Assembly: GCF_035695185.1 (NCBI RefSeq)
Contig: NZ_DASSES010000204.1
Span: 1 to 48,509 of the forward strand
DNA from: Frateuria_A sp035695185
GTDB taxonomy: Bacteria > Pseudomonadota > Gammaproteobacteria > Xanthomonadales > Rhodanobacteraceae
Direction of reading: 5' to 3'
Length of the DNA stretch: 48,509 bases
Shown: piece after piece, positions 1-9,131 of the stretch
Layout of the letters: each line of letters opens with the position of its first letter
Position numbering within the stretch: the first letter of the stretch is position 1
Notes under the pieces: model-generated
What the model was told of the DNA's origin: nothing
Databases searched by the model: none
What the model saw: only the letters and a program-made list of their open reading frames with translations
Position numbers and translations under genes: made by a program

Positions 1-746
1 TTCTCCAGGATCGCCATGAACTGGTCCAGGCCCGCGGCCGGATCGCCCTCCAGCAGCAGCCGCACGCCGAGCAGGTCGCGCGAGGCCCAGTCGGTGGCGT
101 CGGCCTGCACGCGCTGGCGCAACTGCGCGAGCGAAGGCGCACCTTCCAGCGCGCGGGCAAGGTCGAGCTGGCTGCGCAGGCGCACGGCGCGCGCGTCGGT
201 GGCCAAATTGGCGGGCAGCGCATTGAGCTCGGCCTCGGCGGTATCGGCCTGGCCGTTGCGCATCAGAGCGAGTGCCAGGTCCAGCTTGAGTTCGGCGCGC
301 TCCGGTTCGGCGGCGATTTCCTGCTGCAGACGGTTGATCGCCTGCGCCGCGTCCTCCTGCTCGAGCGGCTCGGGCTCGGCCTCGGCGCCGCCGTCCAGCG
401 GCTGCACGTGGCGGGAGAGGAATTCGCGCAGTTGCCCCTCCGGCAAGGCACCGGCGAAGCCGTCGAGCAACTGGCCGTCCTTGACCAGCATCACGGTGGG
501 AATGGAGCGCACGCCGAACATCGCGGCCAGCTCCTGGTTCTTGTCCACGTCCACCTTGCCCAGCCGGAAGGCGCCGTTGTATTCGGCGGCGAGCTTTTCC
601 AGCACGGGGCCGAGCGTCTTGCACGGGCCGCACCAGCTCGCCCAGAAGTCGACCAGCACCGGCGTGGTCAGCGAGGCGCGCAGCACCTCCGCCTCGAAGT
701 TGGCCGTGTCGATATCGAAGACGTGGGCTTGGGCAGCGGCGGTCAC
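1..746 (-). CDS. cnoX: CnoX/YbbN-type thioredoxin co-chaperone (3' end cut by window edge)
   Basis: Reads leftward from a GTG at 746 (GGAG 9 nt upstream) and runs off the left edge; 248 codons are visible. Residues 1-110 form a thioredoxin fold with the active site WCGPC near residue 40 and the cis-proline stretch SIPTV. After an acidic linker, the rest is helical and TPR-like (a repeat beginning AAQAINRLQQEI), which is the CnoX/YbbN architecture. In that family the protein is a cytoplasmic holdase that protects substrates from oxidation and passes them to GroEL or DnaK. Unlike E. coli CnoX, which lacks the classical motif, this one keeps both redox cysteines, so it is probably also an active thioredoxin. 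It is divergent from the pqi operon across about 170 bp. Confidence 0.88.
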   Translation of the reverse strand, partial: MTAAAQAHVFDIDTANFEAEVLRASLTTPVLVDFWASWCGPCKTLGPVLEKLAAEYNGAFRLGKVDVDKNQELAAMFGVRSIPTVMLVKDGQLLDGFAGALPEGQLREFLSRHVQPLDGGAEAEPEPLEQEDAAQAINRLQQEIAAEPERAELKLDLALALMRNGQADTAEAELNALPANLATDARAVRLRSQLDLARALEGAPSLAQLRQRVQADATDWASRDLLGVRLLLEGDPAAGLDQFMAILE

Positions 747-919
747 GTGAGCTCTCCAGGAGGGGACAGTCCCACATCGGGGCGTCTCCCAGCATATCAA
801 GGTGGACCGCCTGGCTCCTCCGGATACTTGCCGGCCAGGCGGAAGGAACCCGGCGGGGCCGTGCCGGGGATGGCGGGCGGGATCCTCCCACGGTGCGCCC
901 GATTTGCGAGAATGCAGCG

Positions 920-1594
920 ATGAGCACGTCGGAGCATGGCCTGTCATCCAGCGAAGCGACGGACGTCGTCCCGGCCGCACGGCTGCATGCGTCCTCCGGC
1001 CCGTTGCTGATCTGCGAGCACTGCGACACGGTGCACCGCGGGCATGCGCTGGTGCGTGGCGAAACCATGCGGTGCGTGCGATGTGGGGCGCTGCTGGCGC
1101 GCTACCACGCGCTCGATGCCGACGGCATGCTTGCGCTGGTCCTCACGGCGCTGATCGTGTTCCTGATCGCCAACGTGTGGCCGGTGGTCACCCTGGGCCT
1201 GGGTTCGCAGCAGAGCAGCGCTACGCTGTGGGGCACCATCCTGATGATGTGGAAGCAGGGCACCCCGTTGATCGCGGTGGTGGCGGCAGCCACGCTGTTC
1301 TTCTTCCCGCTCAACAAGATGCTGATGCTCGGCTGGGTGCTGCTGTTCGCCCGTGACGGCCGGCGCGCGCCGGGCTTCGCCGCCATCATGAGGACGCTGT
1401 TCCACCTGCAGCCGTGGACGATGACCGAGGTGTTCGTGCTCGGCGCGCTGGTGTCGATCGTCAAGGCGCGCGCCTACTTCGACGTGCAGCCCGACCCGGG
1501 CATCTGGGCCTACGGTGTCCTCACGCTGCTGATCACGGTGTTCTCCGGCATCGACCTGCGCCGGCTGTGGGACGCGACGGAGCCGGACGCGTGA
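920..1594 (+). CDS. pqiA: PqiA-domain inner membrane protein, first half of a split PqiA
   Basis: A 224-residue PqiA-domain protein. It begins with a zinc-ribbon-like segment holding two Cys pairs (CEHC and CVRC), followed by about four hydrophobic helices including LVLTALIVFLIANVWPVV. E. coli PqiA carries two such domains in one chain; here each domain is a separate gene. The family anchors the PqiABC trans-envelope lipid-transport machine in the inner membrane. I chose ATG 920; an in-frame GTG at 893 would add nine residues, and neither has a strong ribosome site. It overlaps the next gene by 4 nt (GTGA), so this is the head of a tightly coupled four-gene operon. Confidence 0.85.
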   Translation: MSTSEHGLSSSEATDVVPAARLHASSGPLLICEHCDTVHRGHALVRGETMRCVRCGALLARYHALDADGMLALVLTALIVFLIANVWPVVTLGLGSQQSSATLWGTILMMWKQGTPLIAVVAAATLFFFPLNKMLMLGWVLLFARDGRRAPGFAAIMRTLFHLQPWTMTEVFVLGALVSIVKARAYFDVQPDPGIWAYGVLTLLITVFSGIDLRRLWDATEPDA

Positions 1595-2211
1595 GCCGGG
1601 CGCCGCGTGCGCAGGAGCTGGGCATCATCGGCTGCCATGTCTGCGGCCTGGTTTGCCGCGCGCCGGCCGGCGAGGACGCGGCGTGCCCCCGCTGCGGCGC
1701 CGCGCTGCACCGGCGCAAGCGCGACAGCATCCGGCGGACCTGGGCGCTGCTGGTGGCGGCGTTCATCCTCTACATCCCCGCCAACGTGCTGCCGATCATG
1801 CGCACGGTGAGTCTGGGCGACATCGACGACAACACCATCATCAGCGGGGTCGTGGAGCTGTGGGTCAAGGGCTCGCCGAGCCTGGCGGTGATCGTGTTCA
1901 CCGCCTCCATCGTGGTGCCGATGACCAAGTTCCTGGTGCTCGGCACCTTGCTGGTGACCACCCAGCGTCGCAGCGGCTGGGCCCTGCGCCAGCGCGCCAG
2001 GCTGTACCGCGCGGTGGAGTTCATCGGTTACTGGTCGATGCTGGACGTGTTCGTGGTGGCGTTGCTCACCGCGCTGGTGCGTTTCGGCTTCTTCAGCCAG
2101 GTCGGACCGCTGCCGGGCGTGGTGTTCTTCGGCCTGACCGTGATACTTACGATGTTCGCCTCGATGAGCTTCGACCCCCGACTGATGTGGGACAGATCCG
2201 ACGATGACTGA
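1591..2211 (+). CDS. pqiA: PqiA-domain inner membrane protein, second half of a split PqiA
   Basis: A 206-residue protein starting at GTG 1591, which shares bases with the preceding stop. It has the same layout as its neighbour: an N-terminal ribbon with CHVC and CPRC pairs, then four membrane helices. Characteristic PqiA stretches are present (YIPANVLPIM, VVPMTKFLVLG, SMLDVFVVALL). It overlaps pqiB by 8 nt. By family knowledge the two halves should pair in the inner membrane as the two domains of E. coli PqiA do. The extended open frame upstream of 1591 is only out-of-frame reading through the first gene. Confidence 0.86.
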   Translation: MSRAPRAQELGIIGCHVCGLVCRAPAGEDAACPRCGAALHRRKRDSIRRTWALLVAAFILYIPANVLPIMRTVSLGDIDDNTIISGVVELWVKGSPSLAVIVFTASIVVPMTKFLVLGTLLVTTQRRSGWALRQRARLYRAVEFIGYWSMLDVFVVALLTALVRFGFFSQVGPLPGVVFFGLTVILTMFASMSFDPRLMWDRSDDD

Positions 2212-3871
2212 GCAGACACCGCGCCAGGAACTGCCCGAGCCGGTGCTGCGCAAGCACCGCTTCAGCCTTTCGCTGATCTGGCTGGTACCGGTGCTGGCCG
2301 CGCTGGTCGGCCTGTCGCTGGTGGTGCACGCCTGGCTGCAGGCCGGGCCGGAGATCACCATCACCTTCCAGACGGCCGAGGGCCTGGAGGCCGGCAAGAC
2401 GCCGGTCAAGTACAAGAATGTGGTGATCGGCAAGGTCACCAGCCTGGGGCTGACCGACGACCGCGAGCAGGTGCGCGTGACGGTCGCGCTCAACAAGAGC
2501 GCCTCCAGCTTCGCCACCAGGGGGACGCGCTACTGGGTGGTACGGCCGCGCATCGGACTGGGCGGCGTGTCGGGCGTGGATACGCTGCTCTCGGGCGCCT
2601 TCATCGGCACCGACGTGGGCGACTCGAAGGAGGAAAAGTACGAGTTCAAGGGGCTGGAGATGCCACCGGCCGTGCTGCACGGCGCGCCGGGCAAGAGCTT
2701 CGTGCTGCACACCGACGACCTGGGTTCGCTCGATACCGGCTCGCCGGTCTACTACCGGCGCATCCAGGTCGGCCGCGTGGTGTCCTACACCCTGGACAAG
2801 GACGGCAAGGGCGTGTCGCTGCGCATCTTCGTCGACGGCCCGAACGATCGCTACGTCACCCACGACACGCGCTTCTGGAACGCCAGCGGCGTGGACGTGT
2901 CGCTGGGTGCCAACGGGCTGAAGCTCAACACGCAGTCGCTGGCGACGGTGATCGCCGGCGGCGTGGCCTTCGGCGAGCCCAGGGGGCCGCACGACAGCAC
3001 GCCGGCCGCCGAGGACGCCGACTTCGCCCTGTTCGGCGATCAGGCCACCGCGCTGTCGCCTCCGGATGGGCCGCCGCGCTACATCCGCATGCGCTTCAAC
3101 CAGGCGCTGCGCGGCCTGGCGGTGGACGCGCCTGTGGAGTTCCTGGGCATCAACATCGGCAAGGTGGTCTCGATCAACCTGGACTACGAGGCCAGGGGCG
3201 AGCGCTTCCCGCTGACCGTCGGCGCCGTGATCTATCCGCAGCGGCTGGGCCATGCCTACGACAAGCTGGCCGCCCAGGCCGGGATGAAGGACGGCCGGGT
3301 GGACCTGGGACGCATGTTCGGCCCGCTGGTCGCGCGCGGCCTGCGCGCGCAGGCGCGCACCGGCAACCTGCTGACCGGCCAGCTCTACATCGCGCTGGAC
3401 TTCGTGCCCAAGGCGGCCAAGGCCGGCTTCGACATGGGCGCCACGCCGATCGAACTGCCCACCGCCCCCGGCAGCTTCGACAAGCTGCAGGAACAGCTGG
3501 CCGACATCGTGACCAAGGTGCAGAAGATCCCGTTCGACAGCATCGGCCGCAACCTGGACCACACGCTGGCCGACCTGGACCACACGCTCAGGCAGGTCAA
3601 CGCCGGTGTGTTGCCGGAGCTCAGGGGCACGCTCAAGGGCGCGCAGCGCACGTTGGGCAGCGCCGACAACGCGCTGTCGGCCGACTCGCCGTTGCAGCAG
3701 AACCTGGGCAGCACGCTGGAGCAGCTGCAGCGCATGGCCCGGTCGCTGCGCGCGCTGACCGACTACCTGGGCGTGCACCCGGAAGCCCTGATCCGCGGGC
3801 GTCCGGATGATCCGCCACCGTCGAGCCGCGAGCGCACCCACCCGTCCGCACGGCAAGGGAGTAAGCCATGA
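2204..3871 (+). CDS. pqiB: PqiB, MCE-domain lipid-transport tunnel protein
   Basis: A 555-residue protein, close to E. coli PqiB (546). A cytoplasmic stretch (RKHRFSLSLIWLVPVLAALVG) provides one membrane helix near residues 20-42, followed by three MCE/MlaD domains starting around residues 45, 160 and 290 and a C-terminal helical region (about 425-530) that would form the needle. MCE hallmarks include EGLEAGKTPVKYKNVVIGKV and DTGSPVYYRRIQVGRV. PqiB spans the periplasm as a hexameric tube moving lipids between membranes, contacting PqiA inside and PqiC outside. It starts 8 nt before the upstream stop and its own stop overlaps pqiC (ATGA). Confidence 0.93.
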   Translation: MTEQTPRQELPEPVLRKHRFSLSLIWLVPVLAALVGLSLVVHAWLQAGPEITITFQTAEGLEAGKTPVKYKNVVIGKVTSLGLTDDREQVRVTVALNKSASSFATRGTRYWVVRPRIGLGGVSGVDTLLSGAFIGTDVGDSKEEKYEFKGLEMPPAVLHGAPGKSFVLHTDDLGSLDTGSPVYYRRIQVGRVVSYTLDKDGKGVSLRIFVDGPNDRYVTHDTRFWNASGVDVSLGANGLKLNTQSLATVIAGGVAFGEPRGPHDSTPAAEDADFALFGDQATALSPPDGPPRYIRMRFNQALRGLAVDAPVEFLGINIGKVVSINLDYEARGERFPLTVGAVIYPQRLGHAYDKLAAQAGMKDGRVDLGRMFGPLVARGLRAQARTGNLLTGQLYIALDFVPKAAKAGFDMGATPIELPTAPGSFDKLQEQLADIVTKVQKIPFDSIGRNLDHTLADLDHTLRQVNAGVLPELRGTLKGAQRTLGSADNALSADSPLQQNLGSTLEQLQRMARSLRALTDYLGVHPEALIRGRPDDPPPSSRERTHPSARQGSKP

Positions 3872-4467
3872 TCCGCACGCGACACCTGCTGGCCGCCGCG
3901 CTGGGCTTCGGGCTGGCCGCCTGCGCCTCCGAGCCGGCGCACTATTACACCCTGCTTGCCCCCGCCGCGGCCCAGGCGGACGCCGCCGCGCCGGCCCCGT
4001 TCGACTTCGAGCTGGTGCCGGTGGCGATTCCGGCCCAGGTCGACCAGCCGCAACTGGTGATCCGCCAGGGCGGGCAGGGCGTGGCGCCGCTCTCGGGCGA
4101 GCGCTGGATCGCGCCGCTGGCCGACGAGGTGCGCGCGGCGCTGTCGGCCGACCTCGCCCGGGCGCTGCATGCGCGGGACGCCACCGGCCTGCCTGGCAGC
4201 GGCAAGCCGCGCCTGCGCATCAAGGTCGACCTGCGGCGCTTCGACTCCGCGCCCGGCGACTATGCGCTGGTGGAGGCCGCCTGGAGCGTGCGCCAGCTGC
4301 AGGGTGACGCCATGCTCGCCTGCACCGCCCAGCTCCGCGAGCCGGTCGGGCCCGGTTATGACGCGCTGGTCGCAGGCCACCAGCGTGCGCTGGCCCGGCT
4401 GGCCGCGCAGATCGCCCGGGTCGCCGGGCCGGTAGCGGCCGGCCAGGCGCCCGCCTGTCCGCAATGA
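3868..4467 (+). CDS. pqiC: PqiC outer-membrane lipoprotein
   Basis: A 199-residue PqiC/YmbA-family lipoprotein. The signal peptide MIRTRHLLAAALGFGLAAC ends in the lipobox LAAC, so Cys19 would be lipidated. The family start pattern HYYTLL follows directly, and the remainder is an ABC-type transport auxiliary fold (DUF330-like) including QLVIRQGGQGVAPL and ERWIAPLADEVRAAL. PqiC sits in the outer membrane and docks on the PqiB needle. The start codon overlaps the pqiB stop by 4 nt. It is the last gene of the operon; a 188-bp gap with a possible promoter separates it from leuS. Confidence 0.88.
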   Translation: MIRTRHLLAAALGFGLAACASEPAHYYTLLAPAAAQADAAAPAPFDFELVPVAIPAQVDQPQLVIRQGGQGVAPLSGERWIAPLADEVRAALSADLARALHARDATGLPGSGKPRLRIKVDLRRFDSAPGDYALVEAAWSVRQLQGDAMLACTAQLREPVGPGYDALVAGHQRALARLAAQIARVAGPVAAGQAPACPQ

Positions 4468-4561
4468 CCGGGCCCGTGCGGGGCAGGCTCGAGCCCCCCG
4501 CGCGTCTCATGAAGCCGATGGTTGAAGCCGGCCCGCCAGGGCGCGAACGGCCCGTTCCGTC

Positions 4562-4590
4562 TTGGCTCCGGCCGGTCGCTGGGCTAGGCT
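4562..4590 (+). promoter_or_regulatory. possible sigma70-type promoter for leuS
   Basis: TTGGCT at 4562-4567 and TAGGCT at 4585-4590 are separated by 17 bp and lie 66 bp before the leuS ATG. Spacing is ideal but both boxes are imperfect; identified by eye only. Confidence 0.35.
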
Positions 4591-4655
4591 GACGGGTTCA
4601 TCGCCGCGGCAACCCCGACCGGCCGCGCGAGCCCCCCAGCAACGGCACCGGACAC

Positions 4656-7403
4656 ATGCAGGACTCCCACGAACAGGCTTCGAACGAACAGGGCTACCAG
4701 CCGCAGGTGGTGGAAACCGCCGCGCAGCAGTACTGGGGCGCGACTCACGCCTATGAGGTGGTCGAAGATCCCGCCAGGCCGAAGTTCTACTGCCTGGCGA
4801 TGCTGCCGTACCCCTCCGGCGCATTGCACATGGGCCACGTGCGCAACTACACCATCGGCGACGTGATCAGCCGCTACCAGCGCATGAACGGCAAGAACGT
4901 GCTGCAGCCGATGGGCTGGGACGCGTTCGGACTGCCGGCCGAAAACGCCGCCATCAAGAACCGCACCGCCCCGGCGAAGTGGACCTACAAGAACATCGAG
5001 CACATGCGCGAGCAGTTGAAGCGCATGGGCTTCGCCTACGACTGGACGCGCGAGTTCGCGACCTGCACGCCGGAGTACTACCGCTGGGAACAGCTGATGT
5101 TCACGCGGTTGATGAAAAAAGGCGTGGCCTACCGCAAGAACGCGGTGGTCAACTGGGATCCGGTCGACCAGACCGTGCTGGCCAACGAGCAGGTCATCGA
5201 CGGCCGCGGCTGGCGCTCCGGCGCGCTGGTGGAAAAGCGCGAGATCCCGCAGTGGTTCCTCAAGATCACCGACTACGCACAGGAGCTGCTCGACGGCCTG
5301 GATACGCTGCCGGGCTGGCCGGATGCGGTCAAGACCATGCAGCGCAACTGGATCGGCCGCTCCGAGGGCCTGGAGATCCACTTCGACGTGGAGGGCGAGC
5401 CCGAGCCGCTGACCGTCTTCACCACGCGCCCCGATACGTTGCTGGGCGTCTCCTTCGTCTCCATCGCCGGCGAGCATCCGCTGGCGCTGAAGGCCGCGCA
5501 GGGCAACGAACGGCTGGCTGCCTTCCTGGAAGAACTCAAGCACGGCGGTGTATCCGAGGCCGAGCTGGAAACCCAGGAAAAACGTGGCATGGATACCGGC
5601 CTGCGGGCGATCCATCCGGTCACCGGTGAGCCGATTCCGGTGTGGGTGGCCAACTTCGTGCTGATGGGTTACGGCACCGGCGCCGTGATGGCCGTGCCCG
5701 GGCACGACCAGCGCGACTGGGAGTTCGCGCAGAAGTATTCGCTGCCGATCCGGATGGTGATCGTCGATCGCGGCGTGCTCGACGCGCTGGCCGAGATCGG
5801 CCACGACCTCAAGGCCGGCGTGCGTGCCGATGCGATGCGCGATGCGCTGGAGGGAGCGCAGACCGATCCGGTCGCCACCTCGGCGGCGCTGCGCTCGGTG
5901 CAGGAATTCGAGCGGCGCATCCACGAGGATGGCGCGTACACCGAGCGCGGCTTCCTGGTGAACTCCGGCGACTACGACGGACTCGACTTCGCCCAGGCCT
6001 TCGAGGCGATCGCCGACCGGCTCGAGCGCGAGGGCAAGGGCCAGCGCCGCGTGAACTGGCGCCTGCGCGACTGGGGCGTCAGCCGCCAGCGCTACTGGGG
6101 CTGCCCGATCCCGGTGATCTACTGCGGCACGTGTGGCGCGGTGCCGGTGCCGGAAGACCAGTTGCCGGTGGTGCTGCCCGAAGACGTGGAATTCTCCGGG
6201 GTGCAGTCGCCGATCAAGGCCGACCCGGAGTGGCGCAAGTGCACCTGCCCGCAGTGCGGCGGCCCGGCCGAGCGCGAGACCGACACCTTCGACACGTTCA
6301 TGGAATCGAGCTGGTACTACGCCCGCTACACCAGCCCCGGTGCCGACGGACAGGTCGACGCGCGCGCCAACTACTGGCTGCCGGTGGACCAGTACATCGG
6401 CGGCATCGAGCACGCGATCCTGCACCTGCTGTACTTCCGCTTCTATCACAAGCTCCTGCGGGACGCGGGCCTGGTGCACTCGGACGAGCCGGCCACCAAC
6501 CTGCTGTGCCAGGGCATGGTCATTGCCGAGACGTTCTACCGCGAGAACGAGGACGGCTCGAAGGACTGGATCAATCCGGCCGACGTCGAGATCGAGCGCG
6601 ACGAGCGTGCCCGCGTCGTCGGTGCGCGCCTGAAGTCGGACGGCCAGCCGGTGCAGATCGGTGGCACCGAGAAGATGTCCAAGTCCAAGAACAACGGCGT
6701 CGACCCGCAGGCGATGGTGGAAAAGTTCGGCGCCGACACGGTGCGCCTGTTCTCCATGTTCGCGGCGCCGCCGGAGCAGTCGCTGGAGTGGAGCGAGGCG
6801 GGCGTGGAGGGCATGGCCCGCTTCCTGCGCCGGTTCTGGCGCGAGGTCACCACGCACGCCGCGCAGCCGGACCACCCGGTGGTCGACCCGGCCGGGCTGG
6901 ACGCCGGCCAGAAGACGATGCGCCGGCAGCTGCACGAGGCAATCCAGAAGGTGGGCGACGACCTCGGCCGCCGGCATTCCTTCAACACCGCCATCGCGGC
7001 GCTGATGGAGCTGCTCAACGCGCTGGGCAGGTTCACCGACATGAGCGATCAGGGCCGCGCGGTGCGCCACGAGGCGCTCGAAGCCATGGTGTTGCTGCTC
7101 AACCCGGTGGTACCGCACATCAGCCACGCGCTGTGGCAGGTGCTGGGTCACCCCGAGACGGTGCTGGAGAACGTGCCCTGGCCGCAGCCGGACCCGGCCG
7201 CGCTGGTGCGCGACTCGGTCACCCTGGCGGTGCAGGTCAACGGCAAGCTGCGCGCTACCATCGAGGTGCCGGCCGGGGCCTCGAAGGAGGACGCCGAAGC
7301 GATGGCGCGCGCGCAGCCACAGGTACAGGCGCACCTGGAAGGGCTGACCGTGCGCAAGGTCATCGTGGTGCCGGGCAAGATCGTCAACATCGTCGCTGGA
7401 TGA
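4656..7403 (+). CDS. leuS: Leucyl-tRNA synthetase
   Basis: A 915-residue class I synthetase that charges tRNA-Leu with leucine in the cytoplasm. The nucleotide-binding signature HMGH is at residues 58-61 within PYPSGALHMGHVRNY, and KMSKS is at 673-677. The CP1 editing domain lies between them and retains TTRPDTLLGV and GYGTGAVMAVPGHDQRD, so post-transfer editing should be intact. The anticodon-binding and C-terminal domains are complete, ending with VRKVIVVPGKIVNIV. It heads the conserved leuS-lptE-holA-nadD order; lptE starts 4 nt after its stop. A 1036-codon open frame on the opposite strand is a composition artefact. Confidence 0.97.
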   Translation: MQDSHEQASNEQGYQPQVVETAAQQYWGATHAYEVVEDPARPKFYCLAMLPYPSGALHMGHVRNYTIGDVISRYQRMNGKNVLQPMGWDAFGLPAENAAIKNRTAPAKWTYKNIEHMREQLKRMGFAYDWTREFATCTPEYYRWEQLMFTRLMKKGVAYRKNAVVNWDPVDQTVLANEQVIDGRGWRSGALVEKREIPQWFLKITDYAQELLDGLDTLPGWPDAVKTMQRNWIGRSEGLEIHFDVEGEPEPLTVFTTRPDTLLGVSFVSIAGEHPLALKAAQGNERLAAFLEELKHGGVSEAELETQEKRGMDTGLRAIHPVTGEPIPVWVANFVLMGYGTGAVMAVPGHDQRDWEFAQKYSLPIRMVIVDRGVLDALAEIGHDLKAGVRADAMRDALEGAQTDPVATSAALRSVQEFERRIHEDGAYTERGFLVNSGDYDGLDFAQAFEAIADRLEREGKGQRRVNWRLRDWGVSRQRYWGCPIPVIYCGTCGAVPVPEDQLPVVLPEDVEFSGVQSPIKADPEWRKCTCPQCGGPAERETDTFDTFMESSWYYARYTSPGADGQVDARANYWLPVDQYIGGIEHAILHLLYFRFYHKLLRDAGLVHSDEPATNLLCQGMVIAETFYRENEDGSKDWINPADVEIERDERARVVGARLKSDGQPVQIGGTEKMSKSKNNGVDPQAMVEKFGADTVRLFSMFAAPPEQSLEWSEAGVEGMARFLRRFWREVTTHAAQPDHPVVDPAGLDAGQKTMRRQLHEAIQKVGDDLGRRHSFNTAIAALMELLNALGRFTDMSDQGRAVRHEALEAMVLLLNPVVPHISHALWQVLGHPETVLENVPWPQPDPAALVRDSVTLAVQVNGKLRATIEVPAGASKEDAEAMARAQPQVQAHLEGLTVRKVIVVPGKIVNIVAG

Positions 7404-7407
7404 ACCC

Positions 7408-7938
7408 ATGAACCGTCTGTTCCGCGTTTCGCTGCTGGTCTGCACCCTCGCGTTGTCGGCGTGTGGTTTCCACCTGCGCCAGAGCGCCGCGCTGCCGGCC
7501 TCGATGCAGCGCCTGCACCTGACCGTGGGTGGCGGCGGAGACCTGCAGCGCGATCTGGCCCGTGCCCTGGAGGATTCCGGGGTCACCCTCGAGGACGAGG
7601 GCGGCCCGGGCATCGCCGAGCTGAAGATCCCGGTCGCCGCCTTTGGCACCGACACCCTCAGCGTCAGCGGCGGAGCCCGCGTCACCGAGTACACGGTTCG
7701 CTACCAGGTGCGCTTCGAGGTCGACGACAGCAACGGGCAGGTACTGGTGCCGCAGCAACGCATCGACATGTCGCGCGACTTCAGCTACGACGCGCTCAAT
7801 ACGGTGGGTACCGAGGCCCAGGTCGAGGAGATCCGCCGCAGCCTCAACGACGACATGGTGCAGGCGATCCTGTTCCGGCTGCAGGCGGCGGGCCGGCACC
7901 AGCTGGCCGCGCCGGCCGCGGCCGCAAGCGCCGGCTGA
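7408..7938 (+). CDS. lptE: LptE, LPS-assembly outer-membrane lipoprotein
   Basis: A 176-residue protein with a lipoprotein signal MNRLFRVSLLVCTLALSAC (lipobox LSAC, Cys19) followed by the LptE hallmark GFHLR. LptE plugs the LptD barrel and helps insert lipopolysaccharide into the outer leaflet. The mature part alternates beta strands and helices, including YTVRYQVRFEV and a C-terminal helix around MVQAILFRLQ, as expected. It starts 4 nt after leuS, and the next gene begins one base after its stop, so it is translated from the same mRNA as leuS and holA. Confidence 0.93.
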   Translation: MNRLFRVSLLVCTLALSACGFHLRQSAALPASMQRLHLTVGGGGDLQRDLARALEDSGVTLEDEGGPGIAELKIPVAAFGTDTLSVSGGARVTEYTVRYQVRFEVDDSNGQVLVPQQRIDMSRDFSYDALNTVGTEAQVEEIRRSLNDDMVQAILFRLQAAGRHQLAAPAAAASAG

Positions 7939-7939
7939 C

Positions 7940-8950
7940 ATGCCGCTCTCGCCCGCCCAGTGGAACAAGGTGCTGGCGTCCGATCGCCTGGCCCCGGTGT
8001 ACCTGCTAGCGGGCGAAGAGCTGCTGGTGCTCGAAGCTGCCGACGCCCTGCGCGCCCGCGCCCGAGAACTGGGTTACGCCGAGCGCGAGGTGCTCGAGAC
8101 CGGCCAGCATTTCGACTGGGACGACCTGGCGCGCGCCGCGGCCGGCATGTCGCTGTTCGCCAGCCGTCGCCTGCTCGACCTGCGCCTGCCGACCGGCCGG
8201 CCGGGCGTGGAGGGCGCCAAGGCGATCAGTGCGTTCTGCGCCGATCCGCCGCCCGACGTGACCTTGCTGATCACGGCCGTGGAATGGAGCAACAAGCACG
8301 AGGGCGCCTGGACCAAACAGGTCGACGCCGCCGGCGTGCTGGCGGTGTTCAACGCACCCCGGCCACAGGAATGGGCCGCGTGGATCGGCGCGCGACTCGC
8401 CTCGCGCGGGCTCGCCGCCACGCCGGACGCCGCCGCATTGCTGGCCGAACGCGTGGAGGGCAACCTGCTGGCCGCGGCGCAGGAAATCGACAAGCTGGTG
8501 GTACTGCACGGCCATGGCCGCATCGGCGCGGACGAGATGGAAAACCTGGTCGCCGACAGCGCCCGTTATGACGCCTTCAAACTCACCGATGCCGCCTTCG
8601 CCGGCGACGGCGGCCGTGCCCTGCACATCCTCGCCGGCCTGCGTGGCGAGGGCGAGGACCTGATCCCCCTGATGGGCTGGCTGGTCAACCAGCTCCAGCT
8701 CGCGCTGCGCCTGGCCAACGCGCGCGATTTCGCCGCGCAGGCGCGCGCCGAGCGGCTATGGCCGGCGCGCGAACAACTGTTCCGCAAGGCCCTGCGCCGC
8801 GCCCCGCGCGAGCACTGGCTGGCCTGCCTGGCGCGCGCCTCGCGCATCGACCGCATGGCCAAGGGACGCGAGCAGGGCGAGCCGTGGCTGGAAGCCGAGC
8901 GCCTGATCGCCGTCATCGCCGAGCCGCGCGCCGCCGCGGCACTCGGATGA
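7940..8950 (+). CDS. holA: DNA polymerase III delta subunit
   Basis: A 336-residue clamp-loader delta subunit. The start ATG at 7940 lies one base after the lptE stop; a longer open frame extends upstream but only as a shadow of lptE. The N-terminal part has the HolA pattern YLLAGEELLVLEAADALRA, the middle has KQVDAAGVLAVFN and DKLVVLHG, and the C-terminal collar ends in a helical domain (LFRKALRRAPREHWLACLARA). Within the DnaX complex delta opens the beta sliding clamp. It is followed by a 180-bp gap holding a pair of inverted dispersed repeats, then nadD. Confidence 0.92.
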   Translation: MPLSPAQWNKVLASDRLAPVYLLAGEELLVLEAADALRARARELGYAEREVLETGQHFDWDDLARAAAGMSLFASRRLLDLRLPTGRPGVEGAKAISAFCADPPPDVTLLITAVEWSNKHEGAWTKQVDAAGVLAVFNAPRPQEWAAWIGARLASRGLAATPDAAALLAERVEGNLLAAAQEIDKLVVLHGHGRIGADEMENLVADSARYDAFKLTDAAFAGDGGRALHILAGLRGEGEDLIPLMGWLVNQLQLALRLANARDFAAQARAERLWPAREQLFRKALRRAPREHWLACLARASRIDRMAKGREQGEPWLEAERLIAVIAEPRAAAALG

Positions 8951-8964
8951 GCGCGCGCTCTGTG

Positions 8965-9000
8965 CCCTCTCCCCGCCGGGGAGAGGGCTGGGGTGAGGGG
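8965..9000 (+). repeat. dispersed GC-rich repeat, left arm of pair 1
   Basis: A palindromic head (CCCTCTCCCC / GGGGAGAGGG around GCC) followed by the tail GGGGTGAGGGG. An inverted copy lies at 9084-9119, and a second pair lies upstream of rlmH, so this is a dispersed REP-like element. Confidence 0.8.
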
Positions 9001-9083
9001 CCGGGGCTCGCGGCATGGTCCGCTCCTGCCCGGTGGCGAAACAGGATCGCCCCAGGCCTGATGGCTGCCTCAACGCGGCGTGA

Positions 9084-9119
9084 CCCCTCACCCCAACCCT
9101 CTCCCCGGGCGGGACAGGG
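9084..9119 (-). repeat. dispersed GC-rich repeat, right arm of pair 1
   Basis: Inverted copy of 8965-9000: CCCCTCACCCC followed by CCCTCTCCCC and a degenerate closing arm. Its right edge ends 12 bp before the nadD start, so the nadD ribosome-binding region (GGGAGCGG) directly abuts the element. Confidence 0.8.
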
Positions 9120-9131
9120 AGCGGAAGCGAC

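Noticed and set aside
4584..7694. 1036-codon open frame opposite leuS
   Set aside because: It mirrors the essential leuS gene. Its product is repetitive in His, Arg, Val and Gln with no recognisable motif, as expected for the antisense of GC-rich codons.
8951..9131. small coding gene between holA and nadD
   Set aside because: Open frames here simply read through the dispersed repeat; no ribosome site and no homology.
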